A stretch of 64,000 nt of DNA from UBA10649 sp963749905 (GTDB lineage: Bacteria; Actinomycetota; Actinomycetes; S36-B12): the NCBI GenBank assembly GCA_963749905.1, contig CAVVOF010000003.1, positions 124,001-188,000 on the forward strand, written 5' to 3'. This document shows positions 1 through 8,377 of the stretch, in pieces (the first letter of the stretch is position 1; the number at the start of each line of letters is the position of its first letter). The position numbers were made by a program, and so were the translations under genes. The notes beneath the pieces were generated by a model that was not told where the DNA came from, did not search any database, and saw only the letters and a list, made by a program, of their open reading frames with translations.

Positions 1-116
1 ACCTGCACCGACTTGGACTCGGCCGCGCTCGCAGCGGGAGCCAACGTGAAGGCAGCGACCAGCACGGCCATGACTGCCACCAGGCTCGCCGCCACGGAAC
101 GGAAGCGGAGCATCAT
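1..116 (-). CDS. N-terminus of a secreted or membrane protein at the end of the Tad operon (partial)
   Basis: Only the first 38 or so codons lie in the window. They read as a signal peptide: a short basic start (MMLRFR), a hydrophobic Val/Ala/Leu stretch, then an Ala-rich cleavage region ending near ASA-AES. The ATG at 116-114 overlaps the stop codon of cpaF (115-113), so the two are probably translationally coupled. In actinobacterial Tad loci the gene after cpaF is usually a TadB/TadC-type inner-membrane platform protein, sometimes with an N-terminal von Willebrand A domain; a signal peptide fits that variant. The identity is inferred from position only. Confidence 0.6.
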   Translation of the reverse strand, partial: MMLRFRSVAASLVAVMAVLVAAFTLAPAASAAESKSVQ

Positions 117-1472
117 TTCCCCCACTGCACCCGGAAGTACTCGGAGGACAGCTCCACGCCGTTGTCCTTCAGCTTGTCGGTGAAGTTGGGCGTGATGCCG
201 GTGGCGACCAGCTTGCCGAGCGCCCCGCCCTCATCCTTGCACGTTGTAGTCGAAGGCGAACAGGTCCTGCATGAGGATGGTGTCGCCCTCCATGCCGGTG
301 ATCTCCGCGATGTTCGTCACGTGCCGGGAGCCGTCACGGAGCCGGGCGATCTGCACGACCACGTTGATGGCCGACGCGATCTGCTCACGGATGACGCGCA
401 CCGGCAGGTCCATCCCCGCCATCATGACCATGGTCTCGATGCGGCTGAGCGCATCGCGGGCGGTGTTGGCATGCACCGTGCTCAGCGAACCGTCGTGGCC
501 GGTGTTCATGGCCTGCATCATGTCGAGGGCCGCAGAGTCACGGACCTCGCCGACGATGATCCGGTCGGGGCGCATACGCAGGGAGTTGCGGACGAGGTCG
601 CGAATGGTGATCTGGCCCTGTCCCTCCACGTTCGAGGGGCGCGACTCCATGCGCAGCACGTGCGGCTGGCCCAGTTGGAGCTCGGCGGCGTCCTCCACGG
701 TGATGATGCGCTCGTCGTCGGGGATGAAGGACGACAGCACGTTCAGGGTCGTGGTCTTGCCGGAGCCGGTACCACCGCTGATGAGCATGTTGAGGCGCCC
801 GCGCACGCAGGCGTCGAGGACCTCGGCCGACGAGCGCGTGAGCGTGCCGATGGTGACGAGGTCCTTGACGGTGAACGGGTCCTTGGAGAACTTTCGGATG
901 GTCAGCGAGCAGCCGTCGAGGGCGATCGGCGGGAGTACGGCGTTGACGCGGCTGCCGTCAGGGAGGCGGGCGTCGACCATCGGGCTGGCCTCGTCGACTC
1001 GCCTGCCGACGCGGGACACGATGCGGTCGATGGTCCGCCGCAGGTGCTCCTCGCTGCTGAAGCGAAGATCCGTCTGGAACAGCCGGCCACCCTTCTCGAT
1101 GAAGATCGAGTCGGCTCGGTTGACCATGATCTCGGTGATGTCCGGGTCGCGAAGCAACGGCTCGAGCGGCCCGTTGCCGAGGATGTCGTCGATGATCTCC
1201 TGCGTGATGCGGGCGCGATCGCCCGTCGACAGCGGCTTCTTCGACTTCGCCAGCACGACCTGGATCGCGTTGAAGACGTTCTCCTCGAGGAGCCGCTGCT
1301 CCATCTGCCCCGCGTAGGCCTGCTGGCCGAGGGACTGGAGGAGGTTCTCGTGGACGTCATGCTTGAGCTGGGCGTACTCATCCTGCTGGATGCCCACTCC
1401 CGCGCGCGCAGGCGTCGTCGCGGCGACGCTGCGCGGCACACCCGCCTGGTTCAGGCGCTCAGCAAGACCCAT
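113..1472 (-). CDS. cpaF: Tad pilus assembly ATPase CpaF/TadA (one frameshift near the C-terminus)
   Basis: Cytoplasmic hexameric ATPase of the type II/IV secretion family that powers assembly of Flp pili. The reading frame shows an N-terminal domain, then a RecA-like domain with Walker A GGTGSGKTTTLN, a Walker B/Asp-box region (IITVEDAAELQL) and the His-box region (TGHDGSLSTVHANT). The main frame stops at 231 after FDYN. The expected C-terminal 40 residues continue in another frame after about position 240 (KDEGGALGKLVATG...) to a stop at 115-113. One extra base near 238-241 explains this and is probably a sequence error. It starts at ATG 1472, ten bases after cpaE, inside one minus-strand operon. 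Confidence 0.92.
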
Positions 1473-1481
1473 GATCAGTGC

Positions 1482-2662
1482 CTACCCCCGCTTGAAGAAC
1501 GATCGCTTGGCCACCGGCGCTGCGGCAGCCTGCTTGGCCATGGTGGGCGCCTTGCGCAACTTGTCGGCGAGGTCGAAGAAGGACTTGGCGACGGGGTGGC
1601 GCGGGATTGGCCTCGACCACGGTGACCCCCTCGTTCAGTCGGGCGGGCACCTCGACGCTGGACGGGACCTCGATGGAGATCGGCACCCCGATCGGTGCGC
1701 TCGACGTCGCTGGCGGTCAGGCCGACGCGGGAACCGCCGCGGTTGAGCACGACCTGCCACTTGCTGCGCGGGAAGCCGAGGTTGTCGAGGGTGTCGACGG
1801 TGACCTTGAGGTTCTTCAGCGCCGGCATGTCGAGCGTGGTCAGCAGCACGTAGACGTCGGCCATGTCGAAGCACTTCAGCACCACGTCGGTGAAGGCCGG
1901 CGGGGCGTCGATGACGACGTAGTCGTACATCTGCGCGGCCACCTGGACGATCTCGCCGGCCAGGCCGGCGGTGACGAACTCCGCGTCGGCGGGTCGCGTT
2001 GGAGCCAGCAGGCAGTCCATGTGCGCCCGGTAGGGCACCACGAGCGACGACATCGCTCGCTCGTCGAGGCCGCCCTGCATGCCGAGCGCGTCACTGATGG
2101 TCCGCGCCGGGTCGAGCTGCAGGGCGATAGCCACGTCGCCGGTCTCCAGGTCGTAGTCGAGGAGGCAGACCGACGAGCCTTCGCCCTCGAGCGCGATCGC
2201 GGTGGCCAGGTTCGTGGCCACCGTGGTCTTGCCGCAGCCGCCCTTGGTCGAGAACACCAGGATGACCTTGCCTCGACGCGCGGAGCCGTCGCCCAGTTCG
2301 ACGTGGCGCAACTGCTCGGACACCGCCATCGACCGCTTCGAGGCCCCGACCAGCGCCTCGACGTCGTCGGCGAGCACCACCTCGCGGATTCCCGCGCGGA
2401 GGGCCTCGGTCATCGTGGAGACCTCCATGCGGCGACGCATGAGCACGACGCCCAGGAAGGGCCGCCTCAGCCGGTAGGTCTCGGCGACCTCGCACGCGAC
2501 CGCCATCGTCACGTCCGGGCCGACGACGATCAGGTCCTCGTCCGGGTGGTTCTCGAGGTACTGGTCGAGTTTCGCGGAGTTCTCGACCACCGCGACATCG
2601 TCCGCGAGCGTGAAGCGGAAGCGATCAGCATCCCGCTCGGTGTCACCAAGTACGACTGGCAC
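1482..2662 (-). CDS. cpaE: Tad pilus localisation ATPase CpaE (two frameshifts in the C-terminal quarter)
   Basis: MinD/ParA-like ATPase that positions the Tad pilus machine. It has an N-terminal receiver-like domain (about residues 1-110) lacking obvious phosphorylation chemistry, then a MinD-like domain with deviant Walker A FSTKGGCGKTTVATN and Walker B YDYVVIDAPP. The frame is lost after GLTASDVER near 1690, where one extra base turns TIGVPISIEVPSSV into nonsense. It is lost again near 1606 in a C run. The correct C-terminus (KSFFDLADKLRKAP...KRSFFKRG) ends at TAG 1484-1482. Both events are single-base, typical of homopolymer or assembly error. GTG start at 2662; cpaB ends 12 bases upstream. 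Confidence 0.88.
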
Positions 2663-2674
2663 GGTCTGTCCCCT

Positions 2675-3434
2675 CTAGTCGAACAGGTTGCCGGCAGTGG
2701 TGCCGTTGCTCTGGACGATCTCGGTGCCGTCACCCAGCAGGCCGAAGTACAGCGCACCGGTCTGCGACGCCTGGATGATCTTCTCGGCCTCGGCCTGATC
2801 GACACCCAGGGTGATCAGGGATGACGGCGGCTGGGTGGCGGTCGTGCCGTCCGGGTTCGTGGTCTGCGCCGTGGCGACCTCGCCGACGCCGAGCACCAGC
2901 GCCCGGTCCACGAGGACGCGCGTGGTGAGATCTGCAGTGGTCGCCGCCTCGCCCTCCGCAGCTGCCACCGCGCCAGCCGGGGTGTACGAGTTGAAGATCA
3001 CGACCTCGGCGCCGGGACGCAGGAAGTTGCCGACCCTCTGCACGTCGCCGAGGGAGATGGACACGGCGAGCAGCCCGTCAGGGATGGCGACCGGCGTCAC
3101 GTCCGGCAGTTCGACGACGAAGCTGGTGGACAGCAGGATCTGCCCCGGGTTCACGTTGTTGACGGCCAAGAGGCCGGCATTGTCGGCGGTCACGCCCGGG
3201 ATGGCTCCCGGTGGGTGCCATCTCTCCCGGCACCTGGGTGGACTCGGCCAGGCCTCCGGACACCGCGTCACTCAAGGTCATGCCGCGGGGGATGGTGGCG
3301 GTCGAGACGAGCACCGTGACCGGCTGCTGTTCCTCGACGACGCGCTGTTCGGCGCCCCGGATGTAGAAGAAGACCAGCGCCGCGGCGATGACTGCCAGGG
3401 CGATGGCCAGGACGATCGGCAGCCACCTCTTCAT
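2675..3434 (-). CDS. cpaB: Flp pilus assembly protein CpaB/RcpC (one frameshift)
   Basis: Single-pass membrane protein of the Tad machine that carries an SAF domain and acts on the periplasmic/cell-wall side. The N-terminus has a membrane segment (WLPIVLAIALAVIAAALVFF), followed by the SAF-type stretch (PVTVLVSTATIPRGMTLSDAV). The frame breaks near 3215 and resumes as PGAIPGVTADNAGLLAVNNV with the LLSTSFV and AVSISLG segments typical of RcpC. ATG at 3434 is preferred over GTG 3440. A TAAGGT -10 box at 3446-3441 leaves a 6-base gap to this ATG, so cpaB may also be transcribed from its own leaderless promoter within the operon. Confidence 0.85.
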
Positions 3435-3440
3435 GCGCAC

Positions 3441-3446
3441 ACCTTA
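3441..3446 (-). promoter_or_regulatory. -10 box of cpaB, leaderless type
   Basis: TAAGGT lies six bases before the ATG at 3434. Transcription would start at the first base of the codon. Confidence 0.45.
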
Positions 3447-3496
3447 GCGATAGTTATGTCTGTTTCGCGGCAATCGGGACGGTGGTGCGTCGTGCC

Positions 3497-3988
3497 TTAT
3501 TCGCACCTCATGGTGGTATCGGCACGAACCGTGTCCACGCTACCCGCAAAGATCCCAGTGGGCGTGAACCAGGTGAAGGGCGTGCTGACCGCGACGGTGA
3601 TCGGGTCACCGCCGCTCGCCTGCGCAAGGTGTCGGCGCCCCTGCTCCACGCGTGTCGACGAGACGTTGATCGAGGTGCCGGGCTGGGGTTGTTGACGATC
3701 CCAGGCCGCTGCCAGCGCAGCGCCGCCGCCCGCCAGTGCGCTCGCGGCACCTTCCGCGGACTGGCTGATGCGCGCCGCCAACGTCGCCATTCGGTTGCCG
3801 TACGCGATGATCGCCGCTCTCGCACCCTCACGGCTGGCCGACTTGATGCCCTGGACGGCGAAGAAGAGCCGACCGAAGTCGATGATGGCGAAGATGATCA
3901 GGAGCAGCAGAACGAGCACGATGGCGAACTCGACCGCCGCGGCACCCCGATCCGAGGTACCACGGTGGCGAGTCCGCCATCGCGTCAT
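3497..3988 (-). CDS. tadE: TadE-like pseudopilin / minor pilus protein
   Basis: Small pilin-like protein of the Tad system, 163 residues. The N-terminus (SDRGAAAVEFAIVLVLLLLIIFAIIDFGRLFFA) is the classic TadE segment: a short basic leader, Gly then hydrophobic helix, with the conserved Glu at +5 after the prepilin-type cleavage point. The rest is an extracytoplasmic domain with the SASREGARAA and TVAVSTPFTWFTPTGIFAGS stretches seen in TadE proteins. It sits between flp and cpaB on the same strand. It is likely anchored in the membrane and matured by a prepilin peptidase encoded elsewhere. Confidence 0.85.
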   Translation of the reverse strand: MTRWRTRHRGTSDRGAAAVEFAIVLVLLLLIIFAIIDFGRLFFAVQGIKSASREGARAAIIAYGNRMATLAARISQSAEGAASALAGGGAALAAAWDRQQPQPGTSINVSSTRVEQGRRHLAQASGGDPITVAVSTPFTWFTPTGIFAGSVDTVRADTTMRCE

Positions 3989-4024
3989 GTTGTCGGCGTG
4001 ACGGCCTCGGATCAGCTGGCGTTG

Positions 4025-4206
4025 CTAGACGGAGGTAGCCGACCTCTCGAACGTGTCGCTGCAGGTTCCGCCGAGGAGCACGACGGCGACGATGATCACG
4101 ACGGCGATGAGCGCGACGATCAGGCCGTACTCCACGGCGGTGGCGCCGCGGTCGTTCTTCGCCTGAGTCGATGCAGCATGTGAGCCTTGATGGCCAGAGT
4201 CTTCAT
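4025..4206 (-). CDS. flp: Flp-family pilin (major Tad pilin), one probable frameshift in the leader
   Basis: The mature part, NDRGATAVEYGLIVALIAVVII, is the Flp pilin signature: Gly|Ala cleavage, Glu at +5, Tyr at +6, then a hydrophobic helix. The protein is short (about 60 residues) and ends TCSDTFERSATSV. The expected start is ATG 4206 (MKTLAIKAHMLHRL), preceded by a GGGAG ribosome site, but that leader joins the pilin frame only if one base is restored near 4166. The alternative in-frame GTG at 4246 gives an atypical leader. First gene of the operon and normally the most highly expressed. Confidence 0.8.
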
Positions 4207-4463
4207 TCGGATCCCACTCCCTGATTCCTGTGGCCCCCGTGGCCACGTAGGTGATTATGGTGTCAATGCACCGATTTGGTTGTATTGCACCTTCCGGGTG
4301 TCTTCGTGGCGTGGGTCCCTTTCATTGAACTCGCCCCCACGACGATGCCCTTCCGCTGCTGACCTGCTGAGTAGAGGTTCGGCCCGATTCCTCTCATTCT
4401 GCTCTCGACGGCTTCCCATTCTCTGCACACAGTGCACGCTTGGACCAGATGACCGGTCACGGC
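4207..4463. promoter_or_regulatory. Upstream region of the Tad operon (257 bp)
   Basis: This stretch separates the pilin start from the end of the GGDEF gene and must hold the operon promoter, reading leftwards. On the minus strand it is locally less GC-rich and contains TTGACA (4266-4261) followed by CATAAT-like sequence, but no pair with ideal spacing. GTCAATGCACC and GTATTGCACC on the plus strand form an imperfect direct repeat about 20 bases apart, a possible activator site. No gene was seen. Confidence 0.4.
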
Positions 4464-5366
4464 TCAATGGCGTCTGCCCCGGACACAGCTGCCGTCAACC
4501 GGCGCGGGCGAGTCCTCGGAGTCCACGACGATGGCACCGCGTCCACCCGCCTTGGCCGCGTACAGGGCGCGGCCCGAGCGTGAGATGACGTCCTCGAGCT
4601 CCTGGCCCGAGCGCCAGATCGCCGCCCCCACCGAAACCGTGGCGGGCACCGGGCCAGCCGTGGTGCGGATGTTCGTGCCGTTGATGCCGGCCACGAGCCG
4701 CTCCAGCGCCGGACGCGCCGTGGTCTCGTCGGCCGCGATGGCGAGCAGGAACTCGTCGCCGTCCCAGCGTGCCACGGTGTCGTGTGCGGGCAGTCGGTGC
4801 CGCAGCCGCCCGGCGATGGCCTGGAGGAACTCGTCGCCGACGTCGCTGCCGTACTCCTCGTTGACGCTCTTGAAGAGATCGCAGTCGAGGAAGGCGATCA
4901 CCCGCTCGGCTCCGGAGTTGCGCGGCCCCAGTGCCCGGATGGCCCCCCGACGATTCAGAAGGCCCGTCATCGAGTCGAGGTCGGCCTGGGTCTGCAACTG
5001 GTACGTGCCCGTCTTCCGGCGCTCGACGGAGACACTGACAGGTCGCGGGTACGCCTCCTTCATCCCGCTGACGATGATGGCGATCACGCTCAGCACGACC
5101 ACCCCGGCGACGGGAACGACCACGTCGGACCACTCCTCGCCGCCCGGGAAGACGGCCAGCACGAGAGCAGCCAGAACCGTGACAAGGGCGACCACGCTCG
5201 TCAGCCCGCGCCCCGTGAAGACAGCGGCCAGCATCGGTGCCGCGCCCATCAAGGCCGCGTAGACCGCCTGCTCCCCCGTCATGATCCCCAGCGCGAGAAT
5301 CACGACCACCAGCACGAGCGGGACGATGACCCCTCGTGTGACCTCAGCGGTCCGGTTGCTTTCCAC
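4464..5366 (-). CDS. Membrane GGDEF-domain protein (diguanylate-cyclase-like, degenerate first Gly)
   Basis: About 300 residues. The N-terminal third has four hydrophobic segments (VIVPLVLVVVILALGIM; VYAALMGAAPMLAAVF; VVALVTVLAALVLAVF; VVVPVAGVVVLSVIAII). The C-terminal domain starts at DSMTGLLNRRGA and has the metal/substrate helix (FLDCDLFKSVNEEYG). The catalytic signature reads RWDGDEF, so the first Gly of GG(D/E)EF is Asp. Most other conserved positions remain, so weak cyclase activity or a receptor role are both possible. GTG 5366 is chosen because AAGGAG lies six bases upstream. It lies next to the Tad operon; c-di-GMP often controls pili, but a link here is inference. Confidence 0.85.
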   Translation of the reverse strand: MESNRTAEVTRGVIVPLVLVVVILALGIMTGEQAVYAALMGAAPMLAAVFTGRGLTSVVALVTVLAALVLAVFPGGEEWSDVVVPVAGVVVLSVIAIIVSGMKEAYPRPVSVSVERRKTGTYQLQTQADLDSMTGLLNRRGAIRALGPRNSGAERVIAFLDCDLFKSVNEEYGSDVGDEFLQAIAGRLRHRLPAHDTVARWDGDEFLLAIAADETTARPALERLVAGINGTNIRTTAGPVPATVSVGAAIWRSGQELEDVISRSGRALYAAKAGGRGAIVVDSEDSPAPVDGSCVRGRRH

Positions 5367-5560
5367 TTTGGCTCCTTGACAGGGCTGCGAACACACCAAC
5401 AGGTCCGGCGAGCCGGAGTCTACGCCCGAAACGCCCGATTCATCGGTCGAACGCGGGCGCCACGCAGAACCACGACGTCAACCTCGGTATCGGCACAACA
5501 GGGGACCTTGGTCCCTGAAGCCGGGGTCCGTTTCCCTGTGACGGATCGCTCAGCCGTCGC

Positions 5561-5566
5561 CATGCT
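5561..5566 (+). promoter_or_regulatory. -10 box of the UspA gene, leaderless type
   Basis: CATGCT ends six bases before ATG 5573. A GTGACG -35-like hexamer lies at 5538-5543, giving a 17-base spacer. Confidence 0.5.
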
Positions 5567-5572
5567 GTCGGT

Positions 5573-6478
5573 ATGACATCTGGCCAGGACTATGTGGGCC
5601 GCGTCGTCGTCGGGTTCGACGGGTCCGACACTGCACGCCGAGCGGTCGACTGGGCACTCGCCGAGGCGAGGAGCCGGGGCCGCGGACTCGCGCTCGTCCA
5701 CGCGGTACTTCCTCCAGTCACGACCGGTGGCCTGGGCGTGGGCCTGCCACCCAGCCTCGACCTGATCGAGCAGTTGGAAGACAACGCCCGAGCACAGCTG
5801 GAGGAGTTCGCCGCCGGGCTGACGGGCGTGCGTGTCGACGTGGGGGTCGCCATCGGCGCGCCGAGCGCCGTGCTCCTCGAGGCCTCCGAGTCGGCAGAAC
5901 TGGTGGTCGTCGGCTCGCGGGGTCGCGGCGGCTTCGCCGGGCTCCTGCTGGGATCGGTGGGCGCGCAGGTAGCTGCCCACGCCGAGTGCCCTGTGGCGGT
6001 GATCCGAGGGGCCACCGTCGAGGGCGCCACCGGCGTCGTCGTGGGCATTGACGGCTCCGCGGCGGCCACGGCCGCGCTGGCGTTCGCGTTCGACGAGGCC
6101 AGCCGGCACGGCTGGCCTCTGATCGCCGTCCACGCCTGGGACGTGCCGGCCTACGACCTGCTCGTCGTGCCCAACGGGCCGGTGCCGATCCCGCTCACCG
6201 ACGTGGCGGATGACGAGGTGCGGCTCACCGCCGAGATCCTGGCCGGCTTCCGAGACGAGTACCCCGACGTAGAGGTCGAAGAGCGGCTGGTCCGCAGCCC
6301 TGCCGTGCAGGCGCTGGTGGAGGCCTCCGAGTCGGCCGCGCTGGTGGTGGTGGGCACGCATGGCCACGGCCCGGCGATGGGCGCCCTCCTCGGCTCCGTG
6401 AGCAACGGACTCCTGCACAAGGCCAAGGTCCCCGTCGTCGTCGTACCGCCGCTGCCGGAGGAGGTGACAGCCGCATGA
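5573..6478 (+). CDS. Tandem-domain universal stress protein (UspA family)
   Basis: Cytoplasmic nucleotide-binding stress protein of 301 residues with two Usp domains (about 5-140 and 150-295). Each has the ATP-binding pattern G-2x-G-9x-G(S/T): VVGSRGRGGFAGLLLGSVG in the first and VVGTHGHGPAMGALLGSVS in the second. The opening VVVGFDGSDTARRAVDWAL and VVVGIDGSAAATAALAFA are the paired strand-1/helix-1 segments. In actinobacteria such tandem Usps are often induced under hypoxia or dormancy; no such regulator site was recognised here. The stop overlaps the start of the CBS gene by four bases (ATGA), so the two form an operon. Confidence 0.95.
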   Translation: MTSGQDYVGRVVVGFDGSDTARRAVDWALAEARSRGRGLALVHAVLPPVTTGGLGVGLPPSLDLIEQLEDNARAQLEEFAAGLTGVRVDVGVAIGAPSAVLLEASESAELVVVGSRGRGGFAGLLLGSVGAQVAAHAECPVAVIRGATVEGATGVVVGIDGSAAATAALAFAFDEASRHGWPLIAVHAWDVPAYDLLVVPNGPVPIPLTDVADDEVRLTAEILAGFRDEYPDVEVEERLVRSPAVQALVEASESAALVVVGTHGHGPAMGALLGSVSNGLLHKAKVPVVVVPPLPEEVTAA

Positions 6479-6891
6479 GCGCTGCCGAACCGCTGGGGAG
6501 CGCTCCGCATGCGGTGGTCGCCGACCTGATGTCCAACCCGGTGCTCACCGTCGAGGTGGACGAGACACTGTGGGATGCGTGGCAACTGCTTTTCGTCTCC
6601 GGCCTTCGTCACCTCGTCGTGCTGGACGCCAATGGCGCCACGCTGGGCGTCCTGAGCGACCGGAACATCCTTGCCGAGGTCCCCGCGACCGCTGATCATC
6701 TGGGCAACCGGCACGTGCGCGACGTCCTCGCGATGGTTCCCCCCGTGTCGATCAAGCCGACGGACGACCCACTCGCCGCGGCGAAGGTGATGGCGGCGGC
6801 AGCCGTAGAGGCCGTTCCGGTGATGGACCACGAGGGCCGCCTTGCGGGAATCATCACCGAATCCGACATCGTCCGCTGGCTGGTGCGCTGA
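6475..6891 (+). CDS. CBS-pair domain protein
   Basis: A 138-residue stand-alone CBS pair (Bateman module). CBS1 runs over about residues 15-70 (VVADLMSNPVLTVEVDETL...LRHLVVLDANGATLGVLSDR) and CBS2 over about 80-135 (VRDVLAMVPPVSIKPTDDPL...AVPVMDHEGRLAGIITESDI). These modules bind adenosyl ligands and regulate partners. Overlap with the UspA gene by ATGA implies coupled translation and a shared stress-related role. Its partner is unknown. Confidence 0.93.
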   Translation: MSAAEPLGSAPHAVVADLMSNPVLTVEVDETLWDAWQLLFVSGLRHLVVLDANGATLGVLSDRNILAEVPATADHLGNRHVRDVLAMVPPVSIKPTDDPLAAAKVMAAAAVEAVPVMDHEGRLAGIITESDIVRWLVR

Positions 6892-6907
6892 GCGTCGCGG
6901 GCACTCG

Positions 6908-6913
6908 TAGGCT
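6908..6913 (+). promoter_or_regulatory. -10 box of orn, leaderless type
   Basis: TAGGCT ends seven bases before ATG 6921. Confidence 0.5.
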
Positions 6914-6920
6914 GTCGGGC

Positions 6921-7567
6921 ATGGCAAACGGCAACGACCGGCTCGTGTGGATCGACTGCGAGATGACGGGGCTCGATTCGGCGAGCGACGACATCGTCGA
7001 GATCGCGTGCATCGTCACCGACGGGGAGCTCAACGAACTGGACGAGGGAGTCACCTTCGTCGTCAAGCCGGCGTCGGACACAGCCCTGAGCCAGATGGAC
7101 GACGTGGTGGTGGCCATGCACACGGAGTCGGGTCTGATCGAGGAGATCCCTGCCGGCATCGCGCTCGACGATGCCGAGAGGCGGGTGCTCGACTACGTCA
7201 TCCAGCACGCGCCCGAACCGCGGAAGGCCCCGCTGGCAGGCTCCAGCGTCTACGTCGATCGCGGGTTCCTGGCCCGCACATGCCGAGCCTCGACGCCCAC
7301 CTGCACTACCGGCTCGTCGACGTCTCGAGCATCAAGGAACTGGTTCGCCGCTGGTACCCGCGCGTCTACTTCGCCACTCCGGAGAAGCGCGGCAACCATC
7401 GCGCGCTCGGCGACATCCGCGAGTCGATCGCCGAGCTGCGCTACTACCGAGACGCGGTGTTCGTCCCGCATCCGGGTCCGGACTCGTCGGCCGCGCAAGC
7501 GCTCGGGCAGACCCACCTGGTCGACCACGCGACGACGTCACCCACCGAGGACGTGCCGCTGCTCTAG
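6921..7567 (+). CDS. orn: Oligoribonuclease (one frameshift)
   Basis: DEDDh 3'-5' exonuclease that degrades 2-5 nt RNAs and pGpG to mononucleotides. The first half shows Exo I (LVWIDCEMTGLD) and Exo II (the LDDAERRVLDYV region leading to PLAGSSVYVDRGFLAR). After residue 118 the frame is lost near 7280, where one base is missing. The other frame carries the rest: MPSLDAHLHYRLVDVSSIKEL and the Exo III segment KRGNHRALGDIRESIAEL with the catalytic His and Asp. The stop is at 7565-7567. orn is normally essential or near-essential, so a sequence error is more likely than a null allele. In a c-di-GMP-signalling cell it also clears pGpG. Confidence 0.9.
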
Positions 7568-7644
7568 GCAGCGACTGGGCATCGGCCCGCGGATTCGGAC
7601 CGGGCCGGCTCGGATACACTCGGTCGTCCGCGTTCGCACGGCAT

Positions 7645-7718
7645 GGTGGGTGTAGCTCAGCTGGTAGAGCACCTGGTTGTGGTCCAGGTGGTCGCGGGTT
7701 CAAGTCCCGTCACTCACC
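7645..7718 (+). tRNA. tRNA-His (anticodon GTG)
   Basis: Complete cloverleaf. Acceptor GTGGGTG pairs with CACTCAC, and the extra G(-1) at 7645 pairs with C73 at 7718, as expected for tRNA-His. The anticodon loop TTGTGGT carries GTG, and the T arm contains GGTTCAAGTCC. Confidence 0.95.
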
Positions 7719-7744
7719 CCGTTTCTCCCGGTTACCGGGAGAGA

Positions 7745-7781
7745 TGCGTGATCCCGGCTCGAATCGAGCCGGGATCACGCA
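7745..7781 (+). terminator. Strong intrinsic-terminator-like hairpin after tRNA-His
   Basis: A perfect 17-base inverted repeat: arm TGCGTGATCCCGGCTCG at 7745-7761, loop AAT at 7762-7764, matching arm at 7765-7781, followed by TTTG. It begins 27 bases after the tRNA and could end transcripts from either side. Confidence 0.7.
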
Positions 7782-7837
7782 TTTGTCCCACGGCTTGTCG
7801 GGGGTCGGCTCCTTGGGGCAATGGGGCGGAGGGTGTC

Positions 7838-8064
7838 TCCGAGATCCCCGACTGGCCGACGACCAGCGTTCGCAGGCACTCCCAGGCCGCGTGGATTGCT
7901 GCGGCCAGGCCGGTCGGTCCACCGCCGATGATCGCCACGTCGTACGTCGAATCGGCTGCCTCGCGCGTCAGTCCGAGACGTTCGGCGAGCTCCTCGAGTT
8001 CGACGTGTCGGTTCGGGATGTGCTGGTCACGCAGGAACGTCGAGTGAGGGCCTTGAACGCCCCA
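7838..8064 (-). pseudogene. Remnant of an FAD-dependent thioredoxin-reductase-like protein
   Basis: A minus-strand frame reads FLRDQHIPNRHVELEELAERL, then DSTYDVAIIGGGPTGLAAAIHAA, then about 20 more residues before similarity fades at SGISET. The GxGxxG dinucleotide-binding motif (IGGGPTG) and the preceding thioredoxin-like strand resemble the junction in actinobacterial FAD reductases that carry an N-terminal regulatory module. There is an in-frame stop upstream at 8065-8067, no start codon, and nothing downstream, so only about 75 codons of a gene of several hundred survive. Decay after deletion is the simplest reading. Confidence 0.55.
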
Positions 8065-8249
8065 TCAACCGGGGCGTCGAAAAGGTGGTTCGTGTGGTTG
8101 GACATCGTCTTCACGGCCAGCGCCAGGACGAGGCAGAGCATCGGGCTCTCGCTGTGGTCCGCTGCAAGGAAGGACTCCACAGCGCCCCGCGAAGGTCGAC
8201 CTCGTTCGAGGAGCAGGTGTCCGCGAACCGGCTCGCCGGGAAGGACGTG

Positions 8250-8337
8250 GCTGAACGTGCAGGCCAAGAAGCCCGAGACCCGGGCCCGGCTCATCGAGAA
8301 GTACGTCGGGACGCTTGCCGAGGGCCGACCCTCCTGA
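8250..8337 (+). pseudogene. C-terminal remnant of a YdeI/OmpD-associated family protein
   Basis: The plus-strand frame ends NVQAKKPETRARLIEKYVGT plus LAEGRPS and a stop at 8337. The pattern T-R-x-R-x-I-E-K-x-V-x-x-L-x-x-G is the usual C-terminus of YdeI-like bacteriocin-protection proteins. No matching body of the gene precedes it. It faces the reductase remnant, so this 650-base stretch appears to be a scar of several deleted genes. Confidence 0.45.
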
Positions 8338-8377
8338 CCCTGGGACCTAGTGCCGCACCTGGCGCTCACCTCCGCCG

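Noticed and set aside
162..1625. 487-codon plus-strand frame opposite cpaF
   Set aside because: It is antisense to a conserved ATPase gene and its product is low-complexity Asp/Val/Arg/His protein typical of shadow frames in GC-rich DNA.
6921..7567. Programmed ribosomal frameshifting in orn, murI, cysO and others
   Set aside because: No shared slippery heptamer or downstream pseudoknot was seen, the events differ in direction, and many genes are affected in one region. Sequence error is simpler.
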